A stretch of 21,717 nucleotides of DNA from Colimorpha sp045597945 (GCA_045597945.1 JAZLLD010000057.1:1-21717); one strand, 5' to 3'. Shown: positions 1 to 8,573, numbered from the stretch's first letter. Notes: a model not told the origin generated them from the sequence alone. Numbers and translations: made by a program.

Positions 1-135
1 ATGGGCTCCCCTATGTCAGCCCCCATGCCCCAAGCGCCTGCTCCTGCCCCCGCAGCTCCCGCTCCCGCAGCAGCTCCTGCACCCCAGCCTGGCTTTGCTT
101 CGCCGCTGAAACCCGAAGAAGACCTTCCTTTCTAA
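1..135 (+). CDS. ssb: Single-stranded DNA-binding protein, C-terminal end (partial)
   Basis: The window opens inside a reading frame (frame 1) of 44 codons ending at TAA 133-135. The visible part is a low-complexity linker made almost wholly of Ala, Pro, Met and Gln, followed by PLKPEEDLPF. A disordered Pro/Ala/Gln linker ending in an acidic tip with the terminal residues DLPF is the hallmark of bacterial SSB. That tip docks RecO, PriA, DNA polymerase III chi, exonuclease I and other partners at single-stranded DNA. The OB-fold domain lies left of the window, so the call rests on the tail alone. The ATG at position 1 is probably an internal Met codon, not the start. Confidence 0.75.
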   Translation: MGSPMSAPMPQAPAPAPAAPAPAAAPAPQPGFASPLKPEEDLPF

Positions 136-168
136 AAGATACTGACTATCATTACCTTGTCATATCGT

Positions 169-705
169 ATGGATAAGCAAGAATTACGCAAACAAATAAG
201 GGCGGCTAAAAAAGCCGTCCCTTTTTGTGACAAACTCAGCCGGTCACTACCCATCATGGAGCAGGTAGAACAATTGAAAGAATTCCAAGAGGCCAAGACC
301 ATCTTGATGTACTGGTCTATGGAGGACGAAGTGCAGACCCACGACTTCGTGAACAAATGGTACACGCAGAAGACGCTGTTGCTGCCCTGCGTGGACGGCG
401 ACGACTTGCGTCTGCGCCAGTATACTGGACCCGAATGTCTTAAGGCTGGCGAGCAGTTCGGCATCGGCGAGCCTACTGGGCCTGAGTTCACAGCATTGGA
501 CACCATTGAGATGATTATCGTGCCCGGCGTGGCTTTTGACCGAAACAACAACCGCATGGGCCGCGGCCGCGGGTTCTACGACCGACTGCTGAAGAGCACA
601 CCCAATGCCTTCAAAGTGGGCGTGGCATTCAATTTCCAGATGGTCGACCAAGTGCCCACCGAGGCCTTCGACGTGCCGATGAATGCTGTTGTATTTGAGA
701 AATAA
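169..705 (+). CDS. 5-formyltetrahydrofolate cyclo-ligase
   Basis: This 178-aa protein has the usual family length. It would convert 5-formyl-THF to 5,10-methenyl-THF with ATP in the cytoplasm, returning folate to the one-carbon pool. The N-terminus (DKQELRKQIRAAKK) carries the basic Lys/Arg residues typical of the ATP-binding start. Residues 117-139 hold the conserved IVPGVAFD segment and the glycine loop GRGRGFYDR that binds the triphosphate. I chose the ATG at 169; an in-frame TTG at 157 would add only four residues with no family support. It lies 33 nt after the ssb stop and 15 nt before the next gene, probably in one transcription unit. Recognition is by family motifs. Confidence 0.9.
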   Translation: MDKQELRKQIRAAKKAVPFCDKLSRSLPIMEQVEQLKEFQEAKTILMYWSMEDEVQTHDFVNKWYTQKTLLLPCVDGDDLRLRQYTGPECLKAGEQFGIGEPTGPEFTALDTIEMIIVPGVAFDRNNNRMGRGRGFYDRLLKSTPNAFKVGVAFNFQMVDQVPTEAFDVPMNAVVFEK

Positions 706-720
706 CCAACTATTTTTGAG

Positions 721-1242
721 ATGTTTGAAGTAGAGAAACCCCGCAGATTCCATTACGAACCCCGTTTCTACGACCCCGAGAAGGAGAAGTGGGAGGCGCT
801 GAAGAAGAAATATGCTATCGAGCAGGAGAAGAAGGAAGCATTTGAGAAGGCCGTTGCCGACAATGCGGATGGCGAGAACAGCGAACTCGACTATTTTGCC
901 CAACGTGTGCGCGACATTGACGAACAGCGCCGGACTGAGAGCAGCAAGATTACTTGGCGCGACATGTTCCGCAAACGCGAGATGCCCAAGTTCAACTATC
1001 AGCCCCGTTTCTCTAACGGTGTGGACACCAAGGCCGTAAAGAACGAGGATTCTCCGGCACAGGACACCTCGGAATCCGACAAACAGCTGACCGAGAAGTA
1101 CGCTTTTGAGAAGCACAAAATCAAGATCAAACGCCGCTTCGACATTGCCGACACCGACTATATGAAACCCATCTCGGGCACTAAAATCATACTTTATTGT
1201 TTCATCGTATTCATACTGCTTACACTGATTATTTCATTCTAA
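721..1242 (+). CDS. Small charged protein with C-terminal membrane anchor, unknown function
   Basis: I do not recognise this 173-aa protein. Most of it is highly charged (many Lys, Glu, Arg, Asp) and probably helical or disordered. Residues about 153-172 form one hydrophobic helix (IILYCFIVFILLTLIISF) that reaches the very C-terminus, which suggests a tail-anchored protein with its bulk in the cytoplasm. A short motif occurs twice: FHYEPRF at 10-16 and FNYQPRF at 91-97. A related basic stretch, KIKIKRRFDIAD, precedes the membrane helix. The repeats could be peptide docking motifs, but this is inference. It sits 15 nt after the folate gene and ends about 80 nt before panD. Confidence 0.7.
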   Translation: MFEVEKPRRFHYEPRFYDPEKEKWEALKKKYAIEQEKKEAFEKAVADNADGENSELDYFAQRVRDIDEQRRTESSKITWRDMFRKREMPKFNYQPRFSNGVDTKAVKNEDSPAQDTSESDKQLTEKYAFEKHKIKIKRRFDIADTDYMKPISGTKIILYCFIVFILLTLIISF

Positions 1243-1296
1243 CCTACCCTATGTACGCTTTTTTTGAATATTTATATATATATCAAAATAAAAGTG

Positions 1297-1304
1297 TATC
1301 TTTG
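1297..1304 (+). promoter_or_regulatory. Candidate -7 box of the panD promoter
   Basis: TATCTTTG is an exact match to the Bacteroidota -7 consensus TAnnTTTG. It lies 15 nt before the panD ATG in an A/T-rich gap, giving a predicted start of transcription near 1309-1312 and a very short leader. No good TTG is found 19-20 bp upstream, so the -33 part is weak. Confidence 0.5.
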
Positions 1305-1319
1305 CAAAAAAATTGTAAC

Positions 1320-1664
1320 ATGTTGATTAACGTTTTAAAATCTAAAATTCATAGAGTTACCGTTACCGAGGCCAATCTTGACTATATCGGCAGCATTACA
1401 ATTGACGAGGCCTTGATGGAGGCAGCCAACATTATTGAAAACGAACAGGTAGATATTTACAACATCACCAACGGCGAACGCTTCCACACCTACGCCATCA
1501 AGGGCGAACGCGGCAGCGGCGTCATCGGACTGAACGGTGCGGCCGCCCATAAGGCTATGCCTGGCTCGCTGATTATCATTGCTTCTTATGCCATGATGGA
1601 CTTTGAAGAGGCCAAGCAGTGGCATCCTACAGTTATCTTCCCCGAGAATAACAAGCTGCGCTAG
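1320..1664 (+). CDS. panD: Aspartate 1-decarboxylase (pyruvoyl-dependent)
   Basis: This 114-aa protein matches the length of PanD, which decarboxylates L-aspartate to beta-alanine for pantothenate and CoA synthesis in the cytoplasm. The proenzyme cleaves itself at Gly24-Ser25 (DYIGSITID) to create the pyruvoyl group. Other family features are Lys9 in LKSKIHRV, the NGERFHTYAI segment, and GVIGLNGAAAHK. The ATG at 1320 gives the canonical N-terminus; upstream in-frame codons run into the preceding gene and A/T-rich spacer. A perfect TAnnTTTG box lies just upstream. The next gene begins 3 nt after its stop, so the two are likely co-transcribed. Confidence 0.95.
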   Translation: MLINVLKSKIHRVTVTEANLDYIGSITIDEALMEAANIIENEQVDIYNITNGERFHTYAIKGERGSGVIGLNGAAAHKAMPGSLIIIASYAMMDFEEAKQWHPTVIFPENNKLR

Positions 1665-1667
1665 ACT

Positions 1668-2711
1668 ATGACGGAAACCCCAACCGCTACTCCTAAAAAG
1701 AAGAGCCTTCTTGTCGATATTGTCAAGTTGGTTGTATTTTTGGGTGTCGGTTTTTTCTTTATATATTGGTTCCTGCTAAAGCTAGACCCATCGCAGAAAG
1801 CGGCCATCTGGGATTCGTTTCTCCATGCCAACTATTTCTGGGTGGGTTGCGTTATGCTCAGCTGCCTGAGTGCCCACTTCATCCGTGCGCTGCGCTGGCA
1901 GCTGCTCTACGAGCCGCTCAACTGCAAGCCGGGGCTCAACAACACCTTCGGCGCCGTCATCGTCACCTATATGGCCAACCTGGCCTTCCCCCGGCTGGGC
2001 GAAGTGCTGCGCTGCGCCCTGCTGAAAACCAGCGACGACATCGCCGTGGAGAAATCCTTGGGCACGGTCGTCACCGAACGCTGTTTCGATGTGCTGGCTT
2101 TTGGCGTCGTGGTGCTTATCGGACTGCTTTTCATGTACGGCCAGGCCAAAGAATGGCTTGTGGCCGCACTGGAGCAGAAAGCCCAAGGTCTGCCCAGTCT
2201 TGCCCTGGTGGCTGTGGTGCTGATTGTAGCTTTGGTGGCCGGCATCATACTCTATCGCATGTTGCGCCAGCGGCTGCTGAAATACCGCCTTTTTGCCAAA
2301 ATCGATAAAATCATCCAGGGTGCCATGGACGGCCTGAAAAGCATCTTCCACCTCAAGCCCGTCTCGGTGGTGTTCTTCGTCGTCTACAGCATCCTCATCT
2401 ATTTCTTCTACCTTTTTGGCGGAGTCATCATCCTGCAGGCTTTCCCCGAAACCGTAGGGCTGGGCTTTGGCGCGGCCTTTGTGCTGTACCTTTTCGGCTC
2501 AGTGGGGATGACCATCTCGCAAGGAGGCCTGGGTGCATACCCCGTGCTGGTGATGGAGGCTCTGGCGCTGTACGGAGTCTGCGACACCGTTGGCTTGGCT
2601 GCCGGATGGCTGCTTTGGGCTTCGCAACAAGTGATAGTCATCATCGTCGGCCTGGCCTACCTCATCTATTTCTCACTCGTAAAGAAAAAAGTCAGAAAAA
2701 TTAATAATTGA
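1668..2711 (+). CDS. Lysylphosphatidylglycerol synthase-TM / UPF0104-type membrane protein
   Basis: This is a 347-aa inner-membrane protein with about eight hydrophobic segments after a short Lys-rich cytoplasmic N-terminus (TPKKKSLL). It carries signatures of the UPF0104 family related to the transmembrane domain of MprF: FIRALRWQLL, YMANLAFPRLGEVLRC, then GTVVTERCFDVLAF, and a late SQGGLGAYPVLVMEAL loop. MprF flips aminoacylated phospholipids. Stand-alone members lack the synthase domain, and their substrate is generally unknown, so a flippase-like or lipid/glycan-export role is inference. The start 3 nt after panD indicates an operon. Length is normal and the frame is intact. Confidence 0.8.
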   Translation: MTETPTATPKKKSLLVDIVKLVVFLGVGFFFIYWFLLKLDPSQKAAIWDSFLHANYFWVGCVMLSCLSAHFIRALRWQLLYEPLNCKPGLNNTFGAVIVTYMANLAFPRLGEVLRCALLKTSDDIAVEKSLGTVVTERCFDVLAFGVVVLIGLLFMYGQAKEWLVAALEQKAQGLPSLALVAVVLIVALVAGIILYRMLRQRLLKYRLFAKIDKIIQGAMDGLKSIFHLKPVSVVFFVVYSILIYFFYLFGGVIILQAFPETVGLGFGAAFVLYLFGSVGMTISQGGLGAYPVLVMEALALYGVCDTVGLAAGWLLWASQQVIVIIVGLAYLIYFSLVKKKVRKINN

Positions 2712-2733
2712 TTAATCATTAAAATAATATATT

Positions 2734-3666
2734 ATGGAACACACACGCTGCCTTATTATCGGATCCGGTCCTGCTGGCTACACCGCAGGTATTTATACTA
2801 GTCGCGCCAACCTCAGCCCCATTCTCTACGAAGGAATGCAGCCTGGTGGTCAGCTGACTATCACCACTGAGATTGAGAATTTCCCCGGCTACCCCGAGGG
2901 CACTGCCGGCACCTCCATGATGGCCGACCTCAAGAAACAAGCCCAGCGCTTCGGCACCGATGTCCGCTCCGGCTATATCGTCAAAGCCGACTTTTCCAAG
3001 CGCCCCTTCCATTGCGTTGACGACCACGACAACGAGATTGAAGCCGAGGCCGTTATCATTGCCACCGGTGCTTCCGCACGCTGGCTCGGTCTCGACAGCG
3101 AGAAGAAACTCTATGGCCAGGGCGTGAGCGCTTGCGCTACCTGCGACGGCTATTTCTACAAGGGCATGGATGTTGCCGTTGTGGGTGGTGGCGACACTGC
3201 CTGCGAAGAGGCCAACTATCTCTCCACACTCTGCAACAAGGTATATCTGATTCACCGCCGCAACGAGCTCCGCGCTTCCAAGACCATGCAGCAGCGCGTG
3301 TTGGACAACCCCAAGATCGAAGTGCTCTGGGAATCCGCAACCAAAGAGATTTGTGGCGACGACCTCGACGGCGTGACCGGTGCTGATATTGAGAATGTGA
3401 AGACTGGCGAAATCCGCCACATCGACATTGCAGGTTTCTTCGTGGCTATCGGCCATAAGCCCAACACCGATTTCGTCAAAGGCCAGATCGATCTCGACGA
3501 GCAGGGCTATATCAAGGTTGCCAATCCTTCCGCAGCCACCAACATCCCCGGTGTCTTTGCCGCTGGAGATGTCTGCGACCCCAACTACCGCCAGGCCATC
3601 GTAGCTGCCGGCAAAGGCTGCGTTGCCGCCATGGATGTTGAACGCTTCCTCCAAGAGAATAAATAA
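2734..3666 (+). CDS. trxB: Thioredoxin reductase (NADPH)
   Basis: This 310-aa flavoprotein reduces thioredoxin with NADPH in the cytoplasm. The FAD dinucleotide-binding motif GSGPAGYTAG is at residues 10-19, the redox-active pair CATC (Cys134, Cys137) at 134-137, the NADPH-binding motif GGGDTACEEA at 151-160, and the C-terminal FAD motif GVFAAGDVCD precedes the last helix. Length and domain order are those of the low-molecular-weight bacterial TrxR. It begins 22 nt after the preceding membrane protein, and the porin gene follows at 18 nt, so read-through between them is likely. No obvious promoter is seen in the short A/T-rich gap. Confidence 0.96.
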   Translation: MEHTRCLIIGSGPAGYTAGIYTSRANLSPILYEGMQPGGQLTITTEIENFPGYPEGTAGTSMMADLKKQAQRFGTDVRSGYIVKADFSKRPFHCVDDHDNEIEAEAVIIATGASARWLGLDSEKKLYGQGVSACATCDGYFYKGMDVAVVGGGDTACEEANYLSTLCNKVYLIHRRNELRASKTMQQRVLDNPKIEVLWESATKEICGDDLDGVTGADIENVKTGEIRHIDIAGFFVAIGHKPNTDFVKGQIDLDEQGYIKVANPSAATNIPGVFAAGDVCDPNYRQAIVAAGKGCVAAMDVERFLQENK

Positions 3667-3684
3667 TCTTTCAATTCACATACA

Positions 3685-5856
3685 TTGAAACACTGGAAAG
3701 TCATATTGTTGTTGCCGTTGCTTCTGCTGAGTGTCAGCTCATTTGCGCAGATCAACCCTACCGCCTTGCGCGGCGGGATGAACGGCATTTCTAACCGCGA
3801 CATCAACAGGAATGGCAACAACAATTCTTCTAGTGCGCCCAACCAGTCCTCGCAAAGCGACACCGCCTCATCCTCCGAGGAAATCAGTGGAATCGAATAT
3901 ATCGAAGAGGAACCCGACAGCGTTCTCCAGGCCAAAGTGTTCTTCTTCCACCGCCTTCCCATGAGTGTGAAAATCATGGATGTAGAACATCCCACCCTCA
4001 CCCCTACCGGTGCCCAATTCCACGACCGGCTCGAGAGTCTCAACGGCGACTATTTCCTCACCGTTTCCGACCTCGGCCACCAGCACTATTCCATCTTCCC
4101 CACCTTCAGCGCCACCCCAGGCCTGATTTACAAGAACAACATGTTCCCCGGGTTCTACAAGACCCCCGACAACATCAACTTCTATCAGGTGATGACACCC
4201 TATGCCGTTTTGTCCTATAATTCATCGCTCGACAACGACTACCAGGTGCACTTCACCCACACACAGAACATCAACTCCCACTGGAACTACGCCATTGACT
4301 ACCATCTCTATAGTCCTAAAGGATCGTTCTCCAACAGTTCCGCGTCCAACCATCTGCTGGACATCAACACCAATTATTATTCATCCGATGCCCGCTACCA
4401 GCTTTCGGCCGGGTTCATCTATCAGAAAATGGTGCTGGGAGAGAATGGCGGCCTCTCCAACCCCAGCGTCTATTTCAACAAACCCAATGCCAACACCAGC
4501 GGTATTCCGGTGCTTTTCACCAACCGCATCAGCCAGACAAAAGATGTAACCATCTTTGCCAAACAGTCTTTCAACACTGTCCGCCAGTTCGAATGGTATC
4601 GTCCCATCAAAAAGCAATTCATCGACACGGTTGCCTCCTACGACACCATCCGCACCGCACCCCAAGACACTTTGTCAACCGACTCCATCATCCGCTACGA
4701 CACCATCTATACATATAATATAATAGACACCATCGTCGGCTACGACACCATCCAGCCCCACAAACCGCACACCTACAACACCGGTGTCTTTGCCCTGGAT
4801 ATCCAATACGACCAACAAAAATACCGTTGCATCGACTCCACTCTTTACCGTCAGATTTCTGCCGACCTTTACTGGACCAACGATGCCTATATGGACCACC
4901 GCTGGCGCAACCCGCTGAAGATTTATGGCGGTATCCGCCCCCAGGTTTCTTGGCTGCAACTCAATGAGGCAAAGTATTCTTCATCATCTATCAGCCAGGT
5001 GGCCCTCTATCCCTTTGGCCGTGTAGAAATCAGTCCCTGGCCGGCCACCGAGCTGAAGGTATACGCCGAGGCTGCCCCCAACCTCTCGGAATACAACCTC
5101 GATGCCAACCTCCTCTTCCCCTTCCGCGACTCCATCGGCAACACTAAGCAGCACATCGCTATCCGCGGAATAGTCAAAGCCTACAGCCCTGAGCTCATCT
5201 ATTTTGCCGAGTGCGAACGTATTAGCCATCCCATCTCACCCGACTTCACCGCCGTGGGTGTCCGCAAGCTCGAAGCCGACTACCATCGCAACGACCTGCT
5301 TGACTTCCACCTTTCGGCCAGCCATATCAGCCACAATATCTGGTTTGAAGAGCGCGACCTTGCCGGCATCGGCACCGTCTACGTCCCAGTCCAAAGTGCT
5401 GAGAGTGCCCTTCTTCTCCAGTCCCGCCTCAATCTCTATCTCAAACTGGGTTCCTGGTTCCACTACGACATGCAGCAGATGGCCCAGTATAGCACCGACC
5501 AGGACCAGGTCCGAGTGCCACTCTTTGCCAGCAAGAACTCCGTGTATGCCGATTTCTATGTCTTCAAACACGCCCTGCGGGTGCAGGTGGGTGCCGACAT
5601 CCGCTATCACACACAGTTCTATGCCGATGGTTTCGACCCAGTCCTGGGCATCTTTTATCGCCAAGACGAAATCCAGGTCGGCAACTATCTCTGGGGCGAC
5701 CTCTTCGTCAACCTGCAAATCAAGCGTGCCTCCATCTATGCCAAGGCCGGCCACCTCAACTCCCTCATCGAGCGCCCCCACCACTACATCATCCCCAACT
5801 ATCCCGCCAAGCAGTTCGGCCTCTTCTTCGGCCTCACTTGGAAATTCTTTGACTAG
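3685..5856 (+). CDS. Putative outer-membrane porin, TTG start
   Basis: This 723-aa protein has a Sec signal peptide (KHWKVILLLPLLLLSVSSFAQ, residues 2-22) with likely cleavage near the Gln. A Ser/Asn/Gln-rich linker follows, then a long region of alternating aromatic and polar residues typical of beta-barrels, ending in FGLFFGLTWKFFD. This fits the Bacteroidota putative-porin family, inserted in the outer membrane for diffusion of small solutes. The only in-frame start that keeps the signal peptide is TTG at 3685: the trxB stop is in frame seven codons upstream, and the first in-frame ATG is residue 33. Residues about 313-356 contain five [IY]DT[IV] units, probably a loop insertion. The gene is 18 nt downstream of trxB. 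Confidence 0.85.
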   Translation: MKHWKVILLLPLLLLSVSSFAQINPTALRGGMNGISNRDINRNGNNNSSSAPNQSSQSDTASSSEEISGIEYIEEEPDSVLQAKVFFFHRLPMSVKIMDVEHPTLTPTGAQFHDRLESLNGDYFLTVSDLGHQHYSIFPTFSATPGLIYKNNMFPGFYKTPDNINFYQVMTPYAVLSYNSSLDNDYQVHFTHTQNINSHWNYAIDYHLYSPKGSFSNSSASNHLLDINTNYYSSDARYQLSAGFIYQKMVLGENGGLSNPSVYFNKPNANTSGIPVLFTNRISQTKDVTIFAKQSFNTVRQFEWYRPIKKQFIDTVASYDTIRTAPQDTLSTDSIIRYDTIYTYNIIDTIVGYDTIQPHKPHTYNTGVFALDIQYDQQKYRCIDSTLYRQISADLYWTNDAYMDHRWRNPLKIYGGIRPQVSWLQLNEAKYSSSSISQVALYPFGRVEISPWPATELKVYAEAAPNLSEYNLDANLLFPFRDSIGNTKQHIAIRGIVKAYSPELIYFAECERISHPISPDFTAVGVRKLEADYHRNDLLDFHLSASHISHNIWFEERDLAGIGTVYVPVQSAESALLLQSRLNLYLKLGSWFHYDMQQMAQYSTDQDQVRVPLFASKNSVYADFYVFKHALRVQVGADIRYHTQFYADGFDPVLGIFYRQDEIQVGNYLWGDLFVNLQIKRASIYAKAGHLNSLIERPHHYIIPNYPAKQFGLFFGLTWKFFD

Positions 5857-5898
5857 ACAATTAATATTTATAGTATAATACAATAAAAATATATCATC

Positions 5899-6903
5899 AT
5901 GACATTACTCGAACAGATTCGTGCTAAAGCAAAAGCTGCCAACAAGACCATCGTCCTGGCAGAAGGTACTGAAGAAAGAACCCTCAAAGCTGCCGACATC
6001 ATCCTCCAGGAAGGTATCGCCAACCTCATTCTCCTCGGCAACGAGGCCGAAATCAAAGGTCTTGCCGCACAGTGGGGTCTCAAAAACATCGATAAAGCCA
6101 CCATCAACGACCCCGAGACCAACCCCAAACGCGAGTATTATGCTCAGATGCTCTGCGAAATCCGCAAAAAGAAGGGTATGCAGATGGACGAGGCCATGCG
6201 TCTCGTAGCCGATCCTCTCTACCTGGCCTGCCTCCTTATCAAGAATGGCGATGCCGACGGCGAGGTTGCTGGTGCCCGCAACGCTACCGGCGATGTGCTG
6301 CGTCCCGCCTTCCAGATTGTCAAGACCCTCCCCGGTGTCAGCGTCGTCAGCGGTGCTTTCATCATGATCCTCAAAGAACCCACCTATGGCGAGAACGGCA
6401 TGTTTGTCTTCGCCGACTGCGCAGCTACCCCCTGCCCCACTGCCGAAGAACTCGGTCAGATTGCCGTGGTCTCCGCCCAGACCGCTAAGAACATCGCCGG
6501 CTTCGAAGAGCCCCGCGTAGCCATCCTCAGCTTCTCCACCAAGGGCAGTGCCAAGCACGAGCTTGTCGACAAAGTCATTGAGGCCACCCGCGTAGCCCAT
6601 GAGCTCGACCCCAACGTGAAACTCGACGGCGAACTTCAGGCCGATGCAGCCATCGTGGCCAAGGTTGGTGCCAGCAAGGCTCCTGACAGCGAGATAGCAG
6701 GCAAGGCCAACGTCCTCGTATTCCCCGACCTCCAGAGCGGCAACATCTGCTACAAACTCGTCCAGCGCCTTGCCGGTGCCGAGGCAGTAGGCCCCGTCAT
6801 GCAAGGTATGGCAGCCCCCATCAACGACCTCAGCCGCGGCTGCAGCGTTGAAGATGTGGTCAACGTAGTCGCCATCACCGCCACCCAGGCAGCAGCGAAA
6901 TAA
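5899..6903 (+). CDS. pta: Phosphate acetyltransferase
   Basis: This 334-aa protein matches the short, single-domain Pta. It interconverts acetyl-CoA plus phosphate with acetyl phosphate plus CoA in the cytoplasm, feeding acetate and ATP formation. Visible family segments are IVLAEGTEERTLKAADII near the N-terminus, the GDADGEVAGARNATGDVLRPA substrate region in the middle, LSFSTKGSAKHE, and the C-terminal NVLVFPDLQSGNICYKLVQRL, followed by GPVMQGMAAPINDLSRG. The start ATG at 5899 follows a 42-nt A/T-rich gap after the porin. No acetate kinase gene follows; glyQS does. Confidence is high from motif order and length. Confidence 0.95.
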   Translation: MTLLEQIRAKAKAANKTIVLAEGTEERTLKAADIILQEGIANLILLGNEAEIKGLAAQWGLKNIDKATINDPETNPKREYYAQMLCEIRKKKGMQMDEAMRLVADPLYLACLLIKNGDADGEVAGARNATGDVLRPAFQIVKTLPGVSVVSGAFIMILKEPTYGENGMFVFADCAATPCPTAEELGQIAVVSAQTAKNIAGFEEPRVAILSFSTKGSAKHELVDKVIEATRVAHELDPNVKLDGELQADAAIVAKVGASKAPDSEIAGKANVLVFPDLQSGNICYKLVQRLAGAEAVGPVMQGMAAPINDLSRGCSVEDVVNVVAITATQAAAK

Positions 6904-6964
6904 TTAATAATTAAGAATTAATAATTGATAATTAATAATTGATAATTAATAATTAAGAATTAAG
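6902..6964 (+). repeat. 14-bp A/T-rich tandem repeat, four and a half units
   Basis: Directly after the pta stop are four head-to-tail 14-bp units at 6902-6915, 6916-6929, 6930-6943 and 6944-6957, plus half a unit. Units 1 and 4 read AATTAATAATTAAG; units 2 and 3 read AATTAATAATTGAT. The outer units are identical, as are the two inner ones. This looks like an intergenic minisatellite that could vary in copy number. Confidence 0.85.
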
Positions 6965-7009
6965 AATTTAGAGCCTTGCCCCATCACTATTAATTCTTAA
7001 TTATTAATT
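6944..7009. repeat. 20-bp inverted repeat before glyQS
   Basis: The left arm at 6944-6963 (last tandem unit plus six bases) is perfectly complementary to 6990-7009. The loop is 26 nt and contains the only G/C-rich piece of the gap (GAGCCTTGCCCC). Units at 6902-6921 can pair with the same right arm, so two alternative hairpins exist. The structure could end pta transcription or affect the glyQS leader; there is no T-run typical of an intrinsic terminator. Confidence 0.7.
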
Positions 7010-7024
7010 CTAAATTTGAACAAT

Positions 7025-8557
7025 ATGGCTAACCAAGAAGATATTTTCAAAAAAGTAGTCTCCCACGCCAAAGAGTACGGCTTCATTTTCCCCTCCAGCG
7101 AGATTTATGACGGCCTCGGCGCAGTCTATGACTACGGCCAGCTTGGCACCGAACTCAAAAACAACATCAAGCAATATTGGTGGCGCGCCATGGTTCAGTA
7201 CCACGAGAACATCGTCGGTATCGACTCCGCCATCTTCATGCACCCCAAGATCTGGAAGGCTTCCGGCCATGTGGACGCATTTAACGATCCTCTGATTGAC
7301 AACAAAGACTCCAAGAAGCGCTACCGTGCCGATGTGCTCATCGAAGATCACATTGCCAAGATTGAGGACAAGATCAAGAAAGAGTGCGACAAAGCTGCCA
7401 AGCGTTTTGGCGATGCCTTCGACCGCGAACAGTTCGTCAGCACCAATGCCCGTGTGCTTGAGCACCAGAAAAAGATCGACGAAATCCGCGAGAAATATGC
7501 CGAGCTCATGAATGCCAACGACCTCGCCGGTCTCAAGCAGCTCATCCTCGACCTCGAAATCGTATGCCCCATCTCCGGCACCCGCAACTGGACCGATGTA
7601 CGCCAGTTCAACCTCATGTTTGCCACCAAGATGGGTTCTGTCATCGACGATTCCGACACTCTCTATCTGCGCCCCGAGACCGCACAGGGTATCTTCGTCA
7701 ACTTCCTCAATGTGCAGAAGTCTGGCCGCATGAAGATTCCTTTCGGTATCGCTCAGATTGGTAAGGCTTTCCGCAACGAGATTGTTGCCCGCCAGTTCAT
7801 CTTCCGCATGCGCGAATTTGAGCAGATGGAAATGCAGTTCTTCGTGCGTCCCGGAACCGAGCTCGAGTGGTTCAAGCACTGGAAAGAGGAGCGCCTCCGC
7901 TGGCACCTCGCCCTGGGCATCCCCGCCGAGAAATATCGCTACCACGACCACGAGAAGCTGGCCCACTATGCCAATGCCGCTACCGACATCGAGTTTGAGT
8001 TCCCCTTCGGATTCAAAGAACTCGAAGGTATCCACAGCCGCACCAACTTCGACCTCACCCGCCACAGCGAGTTCAGCGGCAAGAAGTTGCAATATTTCGA
8101 TGCCGAGCTCAACGAGAACTACACACCCTATGTCATCGAGACCTCCATTGGTGTCGATCGTACCTTCCTGGCCATCTTCAGTCATGCCCTCAAGGATGAG
8201 ACCCTCGAAGACGGCAGCACCCGCACCGTCCTCAGCCTCCCCGCAGTGCTGGCACCCTACAAGGCCGCAGTCCTGCCCTTGGTCAAGAAAGACGGCCTGC
8301 CCGAGAAGGCACGCGAGATTATCGACTCTCTAAAATACGACTTCATGCTCCAGTACGACGAGAAAGATGCCATCGGCCGCCGCTATCGCCGCCAGGATGC
8401 CATCGGCACCCCCTACTGCATCACCGTGGATAACGACACGCTGACCGACAACTCCGTCACCGTCCGCGACCGCGACACCATGAAGCAAGAGCGCATCCCC
8501 ATCGCCAACCTCCGCACCTTCCTCTTCGATCACATCAAGCCGATCGAGGTGAAATAA
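7025..8557 (+). CDS. glyQS: Glycine--tRNA ligase, alpha2 type
   Basis: This 510-aa class II synthetase charges tRNA-Gly with glycine. It is the single-chain eukaryote-like form, not the separate GlyQ/GlyS subunits. Visible motifs are the N-terminal KEYGFIFPSSEIYDGLGAVYDYG segment, RPETAQGIFVNF and GIAQIGKAFRNEI (motif 2 region), FRMREFEQMEMQFF, and the motif 3 stretch IETSIGVDRTFLAIF. A C-terminal anticodon-binding domain follows, with GRRYRRQDAIGTPYCITVD. I chose the ATG at 7025; an in-frame TTG at 7016 lies against the inverted repeat and adds three residues without family support. A clear terminator follows the stop codon. Confidence 0.95.
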   Translation: MANQEDIFKKVVSHAKEYGFIFPSSEIYDGLGAVYDYGQLGTELKNNIKQYWWRAMVQYHENIVGIDSAIFMHPKIWKASGHVDAFNDPLIDNKDSKKRYRADVLIEDHIAKIEDKIKKECDKAAKRFGDAFDREQFVSTNARVLEHQKKIDEIREKYAELMNANDLAGLKQLILDLEIVCPISGTRNWTDVRQFNLMFATKMGSVIDDSDTLYLRPETAQGIFVNFLNVQKSGRMKIPFGIAQIGKAFRNEIVARQFIFRMREFEQMEMQFFVRPGTELEWFKHWKEERLRWHLALGIPAEKYRYHDHEKLAHYANAATDIEFEFPFGFKELEGIHSRTNFDLTRHSEFSGKKLQYFDAELNENYTPYVIETSIGVDRTFLAIFSHALKDETLEDGSTRTVLSLPAVLAPYKAAVLPLVKKDGLPEKAREIIDSLKYDFMLQYDEKDAIGRRYRRQDAIGTPYCITVDNDTLTDNSVTVRDRDTMKQERIPIANLRTFLFDHIKPIEVK

Positions 8558-8573
8558 ATTTGTTAATATCTCA

